64,000 bases of DNA from Salinimonas profundi (GTDB taxonomy: Bacteria > Pseudomonadota > Gammaproteobacteria > Enterobacterales > Alteromonadaceae), in contig NZ_JABBXD010000006.1 of assembly GCF_014750655.1 (NCBI RefSeq), positions 62,001 through 126,000 on the forward strand, given 5' to 3'. Shown here in pieces: positions 26,309 to 35,019 of this stretch. Under the pieces are notes generated by a model. That model was not told where the DNA came from. It was given only the letters and a program-made list of their open reading frames with translations, and made no database searches. The stretch's first letter is position 1. Each line of letters starts with the position of its first letter. A program made the translations under genes and the position numbers.

Positions 26309-27994
26309 CTACAGATTTCCTTTTTTTAGTTCCTCTACAGCAAAGTCAGCTGCGCGGGCAGTCAGCGCCATATAGGTTAAAGAAGGGTTCACACAGGACG
26401 CAGAAGTCATGCAAGCGCCGTCGGTGACAAATACATTGGGGGCATCCCACACCTGATTATGTTTATTCAGTACCGAGGTCTTGGGATCGCGTCCCATACG
26501 CGCAGTACCCATCTCATGAATACCCATTCCAGGTTGATAATCGGCCTCAAAACCGCGCACATTTTTCATGCCCGCCGCTTCAAACATGTCAATGGCATCC
26601 TGCTGCATATCTTTACGCATGCGTAACTCGTTTTCTTTAAGCTCCACATCCATCTCCAGCACCGGCAGGCCCCAGGCATCTTTTTTCTGTCTGTTCATAT
26701 AAATACGGTTACTGTGATCAGGCAGCATTTCACCAAAAGCATTCATACCGATGGTCCAGGCGCCCGGCTCGCTTACCGCATCTTTGAGCTGCGCGCCAAC
26801 CCCCATTTCGGCGATGTTCTCGCGCCAGCTTTGACGACTGGCACTGCCCTGGTAACCAAAACCTCGCACATAATCGCGCTTGTCGCCGCCCCAGTTCCTG
26901 AATCGTGGTACATAAAAACCAGATGGCCGGCGTCCGAAATAGTATTTATCCTCGTAGCCTTCAGCAGTTGCTGATGCGCCGACTCTGAAATGGTGATCCA
27001 TGACATTGTGGCCCAGTTCACCACTACTACTACCTAAGCCGCCTTCCCAGACATCGGTGGCAGAATTCATCAGCAGCCACGCACTGTTAAGTGCCGAAGC
27101 GTTAACAAAGACTACGTTAGCGGTATATTCATAGGTCTGCTTGTTTTCAGCATCAATCACCTCGACACCCCGTGCGCGTTTTTTGTCTTTGTCATACAAG
27201 ATCTGGCTGACGATAGAAAACGGACGTAGCGTCAGATTGCCGGTTTTCATCGCCGCTGGCAGCGTAGATGACTGTGTACTGAAATATCCGCCGAATGGAC
27301 AGCCCAGCCAGCACTTACTGCGCGCTTGGCATCCTGCCCGACCCTGCTCGGGCTGCGCTTGTGTCGCATTAGCTGCCCGACCGCAAATCAGGTGTCGACT
27401 GCCTTTAAACGCTTTTTTAATTCTGGCAGCAACATCTTTTTCCACCACATTCAGCTCAAATGCGGGCATGTACTGCCCATCAGGCAATACATCCAGGCCA
27501 TCGCGATTACCACTGATGCCGGCATACTTTTCAACATAGTCATACCATGGCGCGACATCTTCATAGCGGATAGGCCAGTCAACCGCGATCCCTTCTTTTT
27601 TGTTGGCCAGGAAGTCTTCTTTATTCAGGCGGTAGCTCTGACGTCCCCACAATAGTGAGCGCCCGCCAACGTGGTATCCCCTGAACCAGGTAAAGGGCTT
27701 ATTCTCAACATAAGGCGCTTCTTTTTGCGTGGCCCACATGCCGTAGGTAGACTCGTTAAGCGGATAGTCGCGGGATAATACAGGATGCTCATCCTTCATT
27801 TTTTGCGTGGCAAGGTCGCGGTGAGGATAATCCCAGGCTTCCTTGTGAGCATTCTTGTAATCCTTGATATGCTCTATATTGCGCCCCCGCTCAAGCATTA
27901 GCACCTTCAGGCCTTTTTCAGTGAGCTCTTTCGCCGCCCAACCCCCGCTTATTCCTGATCCGACAACGATCGCATCATAATGATTATCAGCCAT
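26309..27994 (-). CDS. GMC-family FAD sugar dehydrogenase (large subunit)
   Basis: 561-aa flavoprotein of the glucose-methanol-choline family. FAD-binding GSGISGGWAAKELTEKG occurs at 12-28, followed by VLMLERG, GGRSLLWGRQSYR and a C-terminal GMC_oxred_C with MGTARMGRDPKTSVLN and VTDGACMTSASCVNPSLTYM. It resembles bacterial glucoside 3-dehydrogenase and gluconate or sorbitol dehydrogenase large subunits. A Cys-rich segment CQARSKCWLGCPFGG (about 222-236) may bind an Fe-S cluster, as proposed for glucoside 3-dehydrogenases. It has no signal peptide and is probably exported with the Tat-tagged subunit 3. No cytochrome partner is in the cluster. Confidence 0.9.
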   Translation of the reverse strand: MADNHYDAIVVGSGISGGWAAKELTEKGLKVLMLERGRNIEHIKDYKNAHKEAWDYPHRDLATQKMKDEHPVLSRDYPLNESTYGMWATQKEAPYVENKPFTWFRGYHVGGRSLLWGRQSYRLNKEDFLANKKEGIAVDWPIRYEDVAPWYDYVEKYAGISGNRDGLDVLPDGQYMPAFELNVVEKDVAARIKKAFKGSRHLICGRAANATQAQPEQGRAGCQARSKCWLGCPFGGYFSTQSSTLPAAMKTGNLTLRPFSIVSQILYDKDKKRARGVEVIDAENKQTYEYTANVVFVNASALNSAWLLMNSATDVWEGGLGSSSGELGHNVMDHHFRVGASATAEGYEDKYYFGRRPSGFYVPRFRNWGGDKRDYVRGFGYQGSASRQSWRENIAEMGVGAQLKDAVSEPGAWTIGMNAFGEMLPDHSNRIYMNRQKKDAWGLPVLEMDVELKENELRMRKDMQQDAIDMFEAAGMKNVRGFEADYQPGMGIHEMGTARMGRDPKTSVLNKHNQVWDAPNVFVTDGACMTSASCVNPSLTYMALTARAADFAVEELKKGNL

Positions 27995-28033
27995 AACACC
28001 CCTTCTTAAACGCGCCGCGTTGTTTAAAAACTA

Positions 28034-28903
28034 TTACACATCACAAATTTTCACCGCCTGTTTCAAAGCGGCCAGTCGGCCTGCTTGAGTACTGGCGGTT
28101 GGAATGAACTCCTGCGCGACGTAGCCTTCAAAATTTAAGGAATGAATAGCGTTTACGATGGCGCGATAGTTCAGCTCTTGTGAATCATCGATTTCGTGTC
28201 TTCCTGGTACCCCGGCCGTGTGGAAATGGCCGAAATACTGAATATTGTCCCGGATGGTCTGAATGATATTTCCTTCATTCACCTGCATGTGGTAGATGTC
28301 GTACAGCAGCTTAAAGTTCTGTGACTGAAGCTTGCGACACAACGCCACTCCCCATGTACTGTTGTCAGCCATGTAATCCGGGTGATCGATGGCGTTAAAT
28401 AGCTCCATGTGAAGAACGACCCCACGCTTTTGCGCATGGCCCAGAATTTTACGTAAGCCTGTTGCTGCGTTATCCAGACCATCTTGCGGGTCCATCCCCC
28501 GCTTATTGCCACTAAAGCACACCAGATTGCGATAACCGGCTTCAGCCACTAAATCAATGTGACGGGTATATCGCTCAATTAATGCCGAATGAAAGTCCGG
28601 TTCACACCAACCATCAGTCAGGTTCAGCTCAGCGCCGTTGCACATCGCGCTGTCAATGCCGTGTTTTTTAAGCACCGGCCAGTCGTCTGGCCCGACTAAA
28701 TCAATGGCCGAAAAGCCAATTTCTTTTACCGCACGGCACAGACTTTCTATATCCATGTCGCCAAAGGTCCAGCGAGCGACGGAGTGGCGCACCCGGTTTT
28801 TCAACGGCTGTTGTAATGCCATTGCAGGGCCGGCCCATACGCCGGCGGTAATGCCTGCGCTGGTCAGCGCCAGACCTTTGAGTAATTGACGTCGGTCAGT
28901 CAT
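28034..28903 (-). CDS. Tat-exported TIM-barrel sugar isomerase/epimerase (hydroxypyruvate isomerase-like)
   Basis: 289-aa xylose-isomerase-like TIM barrel (AP_endonuc_2 fold). The N-terminus TDRRQLLKGLALTSAGITAG looks like a Tat signal ending GPAMA, so the enzyme is probably periplasmic. Likely metal-site motifs are HMELFNAI, LLYDIYHMQ, HFHTAGVPGRHE and YVAQEF, as in Hyi-type isomerases. Its start overlaps the upstream MFS gene by 8 bp, and the GMC gene follows after 39 bp. The substrate may be a keto-sugar made by the dehydrogenase; this is inference from context. Confidence 0.86.
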   Translation of the reverse strand: MTDRRQLLKGLALTSAGITAGVWAGPAMALQQPLKNRVRHSVARWTFGDMDIESLCRAVKEIGFSAIDLVGPDDWPVLKKHGIDSAMCNGAELNLTDGWCEPDFHSALIERYTRHIDLVAEAGYRNLVCFSGNKRGMDPQDGLDNAATGLRKILGHAQKRGVVLHMELFNAIDHPDYMADNSTWGVALCRKLQSQNFKLLYDIYHMQVNEGNIIQTIRDNIQYFGHFHTAGVPGRHEIDDSQELNYRAIVNAIHSLNFEGYVAQEFIPTASTQAGRLAALKQAVKICDV

Positions 28904-30116
28904 CTACCGATACCTTTTCTGATTTAAACAATACGGTAAACAGTACCAGTACCACCAGGGCAAATGCCGCCGGGAACAACCAAACGTTCTCCCAGATATG
29001 GCCATCGGCTACTGCATAGGCATCGGTAATCTGTCCTGCCACCCAGAAACCGATAAGCATACCCACACCATAGGTTGCCAGCGTTATCAGTCCCTGCGCA
29101 GCGCTTTTGTTCTGCGGGGCGGCTTTGGCATCGGTATAAATCTGACCAGAAACGAAAAAGAAGTCATAGCACAGACCATGTAACGCTATACCTACTAACA
29201 GCAACCAAATACCTTCGTCCGCGTTGCCGTAGGCAAACAATACATAGCGAATCACCCAGGCCAGCATGCCCAGAATCAGGGTTTTCTTGATACCGAATTT
29301 ATTCAGAAAGACGGGCAGAGCCAGCATAAATAGCACTTCAGATACCTGGCCCAGCGTCATTTTGCCGGTTGCATTCTCAACGCCGATCTCGGTTAAAAAG
29401 GGGTTGGCATTTTGATAGTAGAACGCCAGTGGTATGCATATCAGTACCGAGGCAATGAAGAAAACAGCAAAGTTACGGCTTTTAAGCAAACTCAGCGCAT
29501 CGGTGCCCAGCGCTTGCCCGATACCGGTGGCCTGCCCCTTTCCTTTAGGCGGTGTGGCCGGCAGGGTAAAGCTAAATAAACCAAGCAGTAGTGACGCGAT
29601 AGCACAAAGGGCGAAGGTGTTTCTGAGCATGCCACCTTCAATGGCTTGGCGTGCATCCCAGGAGAACACATAACTGATAACCAGGCCGGCCACAATCCAG
29701 CCGATGGTGCCCCACACCCTTATTTTGCCAAACTCTTTAGACGGGTCACGCATCTGCCCGAAGGAGACTGAATTCACCAATGCCAGTGTGGGCATATACG
29801 CAATCATGTAACCCAATACAAAGGGATAAAAGCTACTGAAATCCTGGGCGGTAAACATCATGTACATCAGGGCAGCGCCTAACAGATGCAAAACACCCAG
29901 TATCCGTTCAGCATTAAAGTATTTATCTGCAATCAAGCCGATGATGAGCGGTGCGATGATGGCGCCCCAGCTTTGTGTGGAAAATGCCATGGCGATTTGT
30001 CCGCCACTGGCTTCCAGTGTGCTCGCCAGATAAGTTCCCAGCGTAACAAACCAGCCTCCCCAGATAAAAAACTGCAGAAACATCATGATGCTTAAGCGTA
30101 CTTTTATGTTGTTCAT
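28896..30116 (-). CDS. MFS carrier, nucleoside:H+ symporter-like (NupG/XapB family)
   Basis: 406-aa twelve-span MFS protein. It starts MNNIKVRLSIMMFLQFFIWG followed by GWFVTLGTYL, a hallmark of the NupG-like family, and contains IIAPLIIGLIADKYFNAERI and GKIRVWGTIGWIVAGL. In nucleoside gene clusters these move nucleosides. In sugar operons with Gfo/Idh and TIM-barrel enzymes they are more likely sugar or sugar-derivative importers. It is translationally coupled to the downstream isomerase gene. Confidence 0.88.
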   Translation of the reverse strand: MNNIKVRLSIMMFLQFFIWGGWFVTLGTYLASTLEASGGQIAMAFSTQSWGAIIAPLIIGLIADKYFNAERILGVLHLLGAALMYMMFTAQDFSSFYPFVLGYMIAYMPTLALVNSVSFGQMRDPSKEFGKIRVWGTIGWIVAGLVISYVFSWDARQAIEGGMLRNTFALCAIASLLLGLFSFTLPATPPKGKGQATGIGQALGTDALSLLKSRNFAVFFIASVLICIPLAFYYQNANPFLTEIGVENATGKMTLGQVSEVLFMLALPVFLNKFGIKKTLILGMLAWVIRYVLFAYGNADEGIWLLLVGIALHGLCYDFFFVSGQIYTDAKAAPQNKSAAQGLITLATYGVGMLIGFWVAGQITDAYAVADGHIWENVWLFPAAFALVVLVLFTVLFKSEKVSVDD

Positions 30117-30160
30117 TATTATCCTCGCCGAAGCGTATTACACCGAAATAATCGAAACGC

Positions 30161-31219
30161 TTATTCTGATTCCAACCCTAGAATTCTGCGATTTCTGGAC
30201 TCACTGACCTCACCACCGGCAAAGTCATCAAATGCACCTGTTGCAGGCTGAATGATGTGCTGTGCAATAAATGGCGCGCCTTCAGCCGCCCCCTGGGCAG
30301 AATCTTTAAGACAACATTCCCATTCAAGTACCGCCCAGCCATCAAAACCATATTGGGTGAGTTTGCTGAAAATTTGTTTGAAGTCGACCTGACCATCGCC
30401 CAGTGAACGAAAGCGCCCCGGACGATCGACCCAGTCCTGATAGCCGCCGTAAATTCCGCTTCTGCCATTAGGTAAGAACTCAGCATCCTTCACATGAAAC
30501 ATTTTGATGCGATCATGGTAGCGGTCGATGAAGTCCAGATAATCAAGCTGTTGCAGTACAAAATGGCTGGGATCGTACAGAATGTTTGCGCGAGGATGGT
30601 TATCCACGGCCTGCAAGAAGCGCTCGAAGGTGGCACCATCATGCAGATCTTCGCCAGGATGTATTTCATAACAAACATCCACGCCGGCTTCTTCAAACAC
30701 ATCCAGAATGGGTTTCCAGCGTCTGGCCAGCTCCGCAAAGCCCTGCTCAACCAGCCCTGCCGGCCGTTGTGGCCAGGGATAAACCAGATGCCACATCAGC
30801 GCACCTGAAAATGTGGCGTGAGCCTTTAATCCTAGACGCTGACTGGCTTTCGCAGCCAGTTTCAACTGGTTTATCGCCCATTCGGTGCGCGCTTCGGGAT
30901 TGCCATGAAGGTGTGATGGTGCAAAATTGTCAAACTGCTCATCGTATGCCGGATGCACCGCCACCAACTGCCCTTGCAGATGAGTAGATAATTCAGTGAT
31001 TTCAACACCGTATCTGGCGCAGGTAGCCTTGGCATTGTCGCAATATTCCTGGCTTTCGGCCGCTTTTTCCAAATCAAACAGCGCCGGATCAGTCGGCACC
31101 TGTATTCCTTTATATCCCAGAGAGCCAGCCCACTGCGCCATGTTCTCTAAGGTGTCGAAAGGCGCAGTATCTGAAGCAAACTGTGCCAGAAAAATTGCCG
31201 GACCTTTTATCGCTGCCAT
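30161..31219 (-). CDS. Cytoplasmic TIM-barrel sugar phosphate isomerase/epimerase
   Basis: 352-aa protein of the xylose-isomerase-like TIM-barrel superfamily without a signal peptide. Metal-site candidates are CYEIHPGEDLHDG, NILYDPSHF, MFHVKDAEF and VLEWECCLKD. A long C-terminal extension (about 315-352) continues past the barrel. It lies between the Gfo/Idh gene (15 bp upstream) and the MFS carrier (44 bp downstream). The likely job is isomerising or cleaving an imported keto-sugar. Confidence 0.87.
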   Translation of the reverse strand: MAAIKGPAIFLAQFASDTAPFDTLENMAQWAGSLGYKGIQVPTDPALFDLEKAAESQEYCDNAKATCARYGVEITELSTHLQGQLVAVHPAYDEQFDNFAPSHLHGNPEARTEWAINQLKLAAKASQRLGLKAHATFSGALMWHLVYPWPQRPAGLVEQGFAELARRWKPILDVFEEAGVDVCYEIHPGEDLHDGATFERFLQAVDNHPRANILYDPSHFVLQQLDYLDFIDRYHDRIKMFHVKDAEFLPNGRSGIYGGYQDWVDRPGRFRSLGDGQVDFKQIFSKLTQYGFDGWAVLEWECCLKDSAQGAAEGAPFIAQHIIQPATGAFDDFAGGEVSESRNRRILGLESE

Positions 31220-31234
31220 GATTGCGTCTCCTGA

Positions 31235-32392
31235 TTAATCGTTATTGTCGGCAATTGAGTGCCATTTCTGTTCGCTGCCACTGCTGTCGAGCATTGCTTT
31301 GATGAAAGCCATACCCCGAATGCCAGAGTGAAGACCGGGTACCTTATCCGCGGTACCGGTTTGCCCGCTTCGTACTGCTGAGGCAAATGCGCTGTAGAGA
31401 TTGGCCATCGCCTCAAGGTAGCCTTCCGGATGGCCCGCAGGCACTCGCAGCTGTGAAAGCGCGTCGTCACAGACACCGGGCTGCCCGGCGCGAAATACCT
31501 GATAAGGAGCATCTACGGGTCGGTAAATAACCGAATTAGGTTCCATTTGTCGCCACTCAAGGCCACCTTTGTCACCATAAACTTTGATTTTAAGTGGGTT
31601 TTCCTCACCGGCGCACACCTGACTGGCGATAAGAACGCCGGACACACCATGCTCAGTTTTAATCAGTGCAGCGCCATCATCGTCCAAACGCCGGCCTTCA
31701 ACATGTGTATTAAGCTCACCACATAACTGTGTGATTTTGTCACCCAAGATAAATTCAGCGAGGCTGAACGCGTGAGTCCCGATATCACCCATGCAGCCGC
31801 TGGCACCGGATAGTGCCGGATCAGTGCGCCACGACGCTTGTTTGTTATGACTTTCTTCTTCCTGGGAAAGCCAGCCTTGAGGATATTCCACATACACTTT
31901 GCGCAATGTGCCAAGCATCCCGCTTTTCACCATGTGGCGAGCCTGCCAAACCATCGGATAGCCCTGATAGGTATGTGCCAGCCCATACAACACAGGCGCG
32001 TTTGTTATCGCATCAGCGAGTACTTTGGTTTCTTCAAAGGACGTCGCTGCAGGTTTTTCACAAAACACGTGGAAGCCTGCCTTTGCCGCGGCGACAGAAA
32101 CTGGAACGTGCAGATGATTCGGCGTGACAATACTCACCACCTGCATTCTTTCCTCTTCGGGCAACGCCGCTTCTTGTTCGAGCATGGTTTCCCATGAGTC
32201 GTAAACGCGGTCAGCCGGAAGATCAAGGCTGTCACCAGTACGAGCGTTATTGTCCGAATCGCGGGAAAACGCACCACATACCAGCTCATAATGTCCATCA
32301 AGACCAGCCGCATGGCGATGCACCGCACCAATAAATGCTCCCTCTCCGCCACCGATCATGCCCAGTCGAATCTTTTTCTGTCGAGTCATCAT
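31235..32392 (-). CDS. Gfo/Idh/MocA-family oxidoreductase
   Basis: 385-aa NAD(P)-dependent dehydrogenase. The Rossmann motif GMIGGGEGAFIGAVH is near residue 12. The catalytic-region motif VFCEKPAATS is present, and GDIGTHAFSLAEFI supplies the usual Asp and His. It has no signal peptide. First gene of the carbohydrate operon, with AGGAG upstream; the ATG at 32389 is an alternative start. The family oxidises or reduces ring hydroxyls of sugars and inositols, so it could interconvert 3-keto and 3-hydroxy sugars here. Confidence 0.88.
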   Translation of the reverse strand: MMTRQKKIRLGMIGGGEGAFIGAVHRHAAGLDGHYELVCGAFSRDSDNNARTGDSLDLPADRVYDSWETMLEQEAALPEEERMQVVSIVTPNHLHVPVSVAAAKAGFHVFCEKPAATSFEETKVLADAITNAPVLYGLAHTYQGYPMVWQARHMVKSGMLGTLRKVYVEYPQGWLSQEEESHNKQASWRTDPALSGASGCMGDIGTHAFSLAEFILGDKITQLCGELNTHVEGRRLDDDGAALIKTEHGVSGVLIASQVCAGEENPLKIKVYGDKGGLEWRQMEPNSVIYRPVDAPYQVFRAGQPGVCDDALSQLRVPAGHPEGYLEAMANLYSAFASAVRSGQTGTADKVPGLHSGIRGMAFIKAMLDSSGSEQKWHSIADNND

Positions 32393-32436
32393 TTTTCTCC
32401 TGTGACGTATTATGTTAGCAGCTTGTTACTATACTG

Positions 32437-32458
32437 AAAATGTAACGGATTACATTTT
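32437..32458. promoter_or_regulatory. LacI-type operator upstream of the carbohydrate operon
   Basis: A perfect palindrome with 9-bp arms AAAATGTAA and TTACATTTT around CGGA, 45 bp before the Gfo/Idh gene. The TGTAA-N4-TTACA core with a central CG is typical of LacI-family operators. A near-copy lies at 32605-32618. Sequence pattern plus the adjacent lacI-type gene. Confidence 0.72.
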
Positions 32459-32604
32459 ACAATGTCAAATAGAATTCATCGCATTTGGTTAAATTTTAAC
32501 TAGCAGTTAAACATTAGTCTGAGTTTATATAGCAAGCAACTTGCAAAATCAGAGGTTAATCGATTAAGTTTTAATACAAAATTTAAACATCTTGCAAGGT
32601 GTTA

Positions 32605-32618
32605 TGTTAACGGTTACA
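32605..32618. promoter_or_regulatory. Second LacI-type operator, upstream of the regulator gene
   Basis: TGTTA-ACGG-TTACA, one mismatch from the palindrome at 32437-32458, ending 34 bp before the regulator ATG. The centres of the two sites are about 164 bp apart. It suggests autoregulation and possibly looping across the divergent gap. Confidence 0.62.
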
Positions 32619-32652
32619 TTTTGCTACATATGGGCAAAGGAAAGTCAGTTTC

Positions 32653-33666
32653 ATGGCGACAATCAGACAAGTGGCAGATATCGCCGGCGTATCAGTAGCG
32701 ACCGTCTCAAGGACGTTACAGCAACCTGAGCGGGTCTCCCCTAAGACCCGTGCTCGCGTGACCAGCGCTATTGAGCAAACCGGCTATAAGCCAAACTTAA
32801 TGGCGGTAAAATTCCGGTCGGGTAAAACACACAGTCTGGTGGTATTAGTACCTACCATCGCTAATTTATTTTTCGCGCGAGTTATCAATGGTATGCAGGA
32901 AGCCGCTGCTGAACGTGGTTATTCGCTGCTGTTGGGAAATACCCAGGGCAACCCGGAACTTGAGGCTGAGTATGTGAAACTGGTACAAACGTCACAGGCC
33001 GATGGCGTGATTCAACTTAGGGCCCACAACCCTTTTGCCTCGATGAACGCTGATGCCGGCGCTCTTTTGCCGATGGTAAACGCCTGTGAGGTACTTGAGT
33101 CGACAGCATTTCCTACAGTAACGCTGGATAATCAGCGCGCAGCAAAAAGCATGACGGAGTATTTGCTTAGCTTAGGTCATACCCGAATCGGTTTAATCAA
33201 AGGCCCCAACTCCAGCCCGCTTACCCAAGAGCGACTGCGCGGTTATCAGCAGGCTCTCGCCAGCGCCAATATTCCGTTTGATGACGCATTACTGTTTGAT
33301 GGTGACTTTACGCTTCAGTCAGGCTTTGATGCAGCAAAAAAAATGTTAACGCAGCCGGATCGCCCCACTGCCTTGTTTTGTGAAAATGATGAAACGGCTA
33401 TTGGTGCCATGCAGGCCCTTAAACAGGCAGGGCTTCGAATTCCCGATGATGTTTCAGTCGCAGGATTTGATGATATCGCTTTTTCCGGCTACGCCGATCC
33501 ACCATTAACCACGATTGCTCAACCTGCCGAAGAATTCGGTCATACTGCGGTATCGCTGCTGGTTGACGTATTAAATGGCAAAATCAAAAAAGCCCCTCGG
33601 GTCATCATGCCTCACGAGCTTGTTGTCAGAGACAGTACCGGCCCGGCACCCACCACTTGCATCTAA
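32653..33666 (+). CDS. LacI-family transcriptional regulator
   Basis: 337-aa repressor-type regulator. The N-terminal HTH is TIRQVADIAGVSVATVSRTL, with the hinge helix around NLMAVKFRSGKTHS. A periplasmic-binding-like effector domain follows, with DGVIQL, NQRAAKSMTEYLLSLGHTRI and CENDETAIGAMQALKQAGLRI. It is divergent from the seven-gene operon, with two matching palindromes in the gap. The effector is unknown but is presumably a sugar product of the pathway. Confidence 0.92.
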   Translation: MATIRQVADIAGVSVATVSRTLQQPERVSPKTRARVTSAIEQTGYKPNLMAVKFRSGKTHSLVVLVPTIANLFFARVINGMQEAAAERGYSLLLGNTQGNPELEAEYVKLVQTSQADGVIQLRAHNPFASMNADAGALLPMVNACEVLESTAFPTVTLDNQRAAKSMTEYLLSLGHTRIGLIKGPNSSPLTQERLRGYQQALASANIPFDDALLFDGDFTLQSGFDAAKKMLTQPDRPTALFCENDETAIGAMQALKQAGLRIPDDVSVAGFDDIAFSGYADPPLTTIAQPAEEFGHTAVSLLVDVLNGKIKKAPRVIMPHELVVRDSTGPAPTTCI

Positions 33667-33684
33667 TAGATCAGGAGACTTGTT

Positions 33685-34545
33685 ATGCATGACTTACCTC
33701 AACCCTTTACCCGTCGACAGTTTCTCAAGGCAGGATCGGCTGCCGCTGCACTTTGCGCGCTGCCGTTATCTTTTTCACTGGCTGCTGAAACTGCAAGTCG
33801 TCGCGCCGGGTTGCAGCTTTATACTCTTCGTGACTGGATGCAGGTAAGTGTCCCCGGGACCCTGAAATTGGTGGCGGGTGTAGGCTACAAAGAGCTTGAA
33901 TTTGCAGGTTACTTTGATCAGTCGCCAAAGCAAATTCGTAAATTGCTGGACGACGAGGGGCTTAGCGCGCCCTCTGCTCACGTTCCCCTGACGACCTTTC
34001 AGGAAAGTGTCAATAAGGTTATCGATACCGCACAGGCTATTGGTCATAAGTATGTTGTTGTCCCGTATCTTACGCCCGAGCAACGCGGCAGTTCTATTGA
34101 TGTCTACAAAAAGCTGGCTGATGATATGCAGCGCTGGGGCGAAGCCTGCAAACGCGCGGACATCACGCTGGCTTATCATAATCATGATTTTGAATTCCAG
34201 CGCGTTGATGGCGAGCTGCCATACGATATTTTACTCAATAATACTGACCCGAAAGCCGTCTCGTTTGAGTTGGATCTCTACTGGACGGTGAAAGCAGGTG
34301 TCGATCCTGTTCAACTATTCAATCAGCATCCGGGCAGGTTTAAGCTTTTCCACGTTAAAGACATGGATAAAAAAGGCGAATTTGCCGATGTCGGCACCGG
34401 TACCATCGACTTTGGCGCAATTTTCAAACATGCCGATAAAGCCGGACTGGCGCATCAGTTTGTAGAAAGAGATCAAACACAGGATAAGCTGGCAACAATT
34501 CAACAAGGCTACAAAGCCCTCACTCAGATTTTGCGACAAAGATAA
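33685..34545 (+). CDS. Tat-exported TIM-barrel sugar isomerase/epimerase
   Basis: 286-aa TIM-barrel protein with a twin-arginine leader (TRRQFLKAGSAAAALCALP, cleavage near LAAE), so it is probably periplasmic. Metal-site candidates are LAYHNHDFEFQ, SFELDLYWT, LFHVKDMDK and FVERDQ. The start of the mature region (GLQLYTLRDWM) is typical of secreted sugar phosphate isomerase/epimerase proteins. It follows the LacI gene by 18 bp on the same strand, so the regulator and this enzyme are probably co-transcribed. It is the third TIM-barrel enzyme of the locus. Confidence 0.87.
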   Translation: MHDLPQPFTRRQFLKAGSAAAALCALPLSFSLAAETASRRAGLQLYTLRDWMQVSVPGTLKLVAGVGYKELEFAGYFDQSPKQIRKLLDDEGLSAPSAHVPLTTFQESVNKVIDTAQAIGHKYVVVPYLTPEQRGSSIDVYKKLADDMQRWGEACKRADITLAYHNHDFEFQRVDGELPYDILLNNTDPKAVSFELDLYWTVKAGVDPVQLFNQHPGRFKLFHVKDMDKKGEFADVGTGTIDFGAIFKHADKAGLAHQFVERDQTQDKLATIQQGYKALTQILRQR

Positions 34546-34564
34546 CCGCCAGGCCGGTTTTTTT
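34544..34564 (+). terminator. Short terminator overlapping the stop codon of the secreted isomerase gene
   Basis: A 5-bp stem AACCG / CGGTT with a 6-nt loop and a seven-T run; the left arm begins inside the TAA stop. The stem is weak, the T run good. Confidence 0.55.
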
Positions 34565-34636
34565 GCTGACTATATGAGCGTATGCCATTACACTGAGCCA
34601 GATTGATCACACCTGCACGAATTCGGAGTACGCGCT

Positions 34637-34960
34637 ATGGTGGAATTACTGGCTTCGCTAACCCGGGCGTTGGCGCCGTATTTCTCAGAAATGAGTCTGA
34701 TGCTCGTAGCCACATTACTGGTGGTTTTCGGGGATTTAATAAACGGCTATGTTAAACACATTCTTAGTCCCTGCCACTTTATTCTCAGAGTCAGTTTGTT
34801 TGTATTGCTTTGTGCGTTTGGCTACGGCGCGCTGACACTTTATGGCGCCCCACTGGTATTGCATATCGTCAGATTTTTTCCCGGCTATTTGCAGGGCCTG
34901 ATTTTTGTCAGTGCTTTTCTTGCAATTGGGGTATTTGCCGAACGCCGCCGGTATATTTGA
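34637..34960 (+). CDS. DUF3392-family small membrane protein
   Basis: 107-aa integral membrane protein with about three hydrophobic helices (about 18-33, 48-70 and 80-100). It resembles the DUF3392 family: the segment LVATLLVVFGDLINGYVKHI is followed by a second helix FVLLCAFGYGALTL and ends in ERRRYI. GGAG lies 9 bp before the ATG. The function is unknown. It stands alone before a strong terminator. Confidence 0.78.
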   Translation: MVELLASLTRALAPYFSEMSLMLVATLLVVFGDLINGYVKHILSPCHFILRVSLFVLLCAFGYGALTLYGAPLVLHIVRFFPGYLQGLIFVSAFLAIGVFAERRRYI

Positions 34961-34976
34961 ATAATTCTTCACGTAT

Positions 34977-35004
34977 AAAAAAAGCTCCCGTAGGAGCTTT
35001 TTTT
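34977..35004. terminator. Bidirectional terminator between the DUF3392 gene and acnA
   Basis: A 12-bp stem (AAAAAAAGCTCC / GGAGCTTTTTTT) with a CGTA loop, between convergent genes. Both strands end in T runs. Confidence 0.88.
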
Positions 35005-35019
35005 GACAGATGCTAAGCG

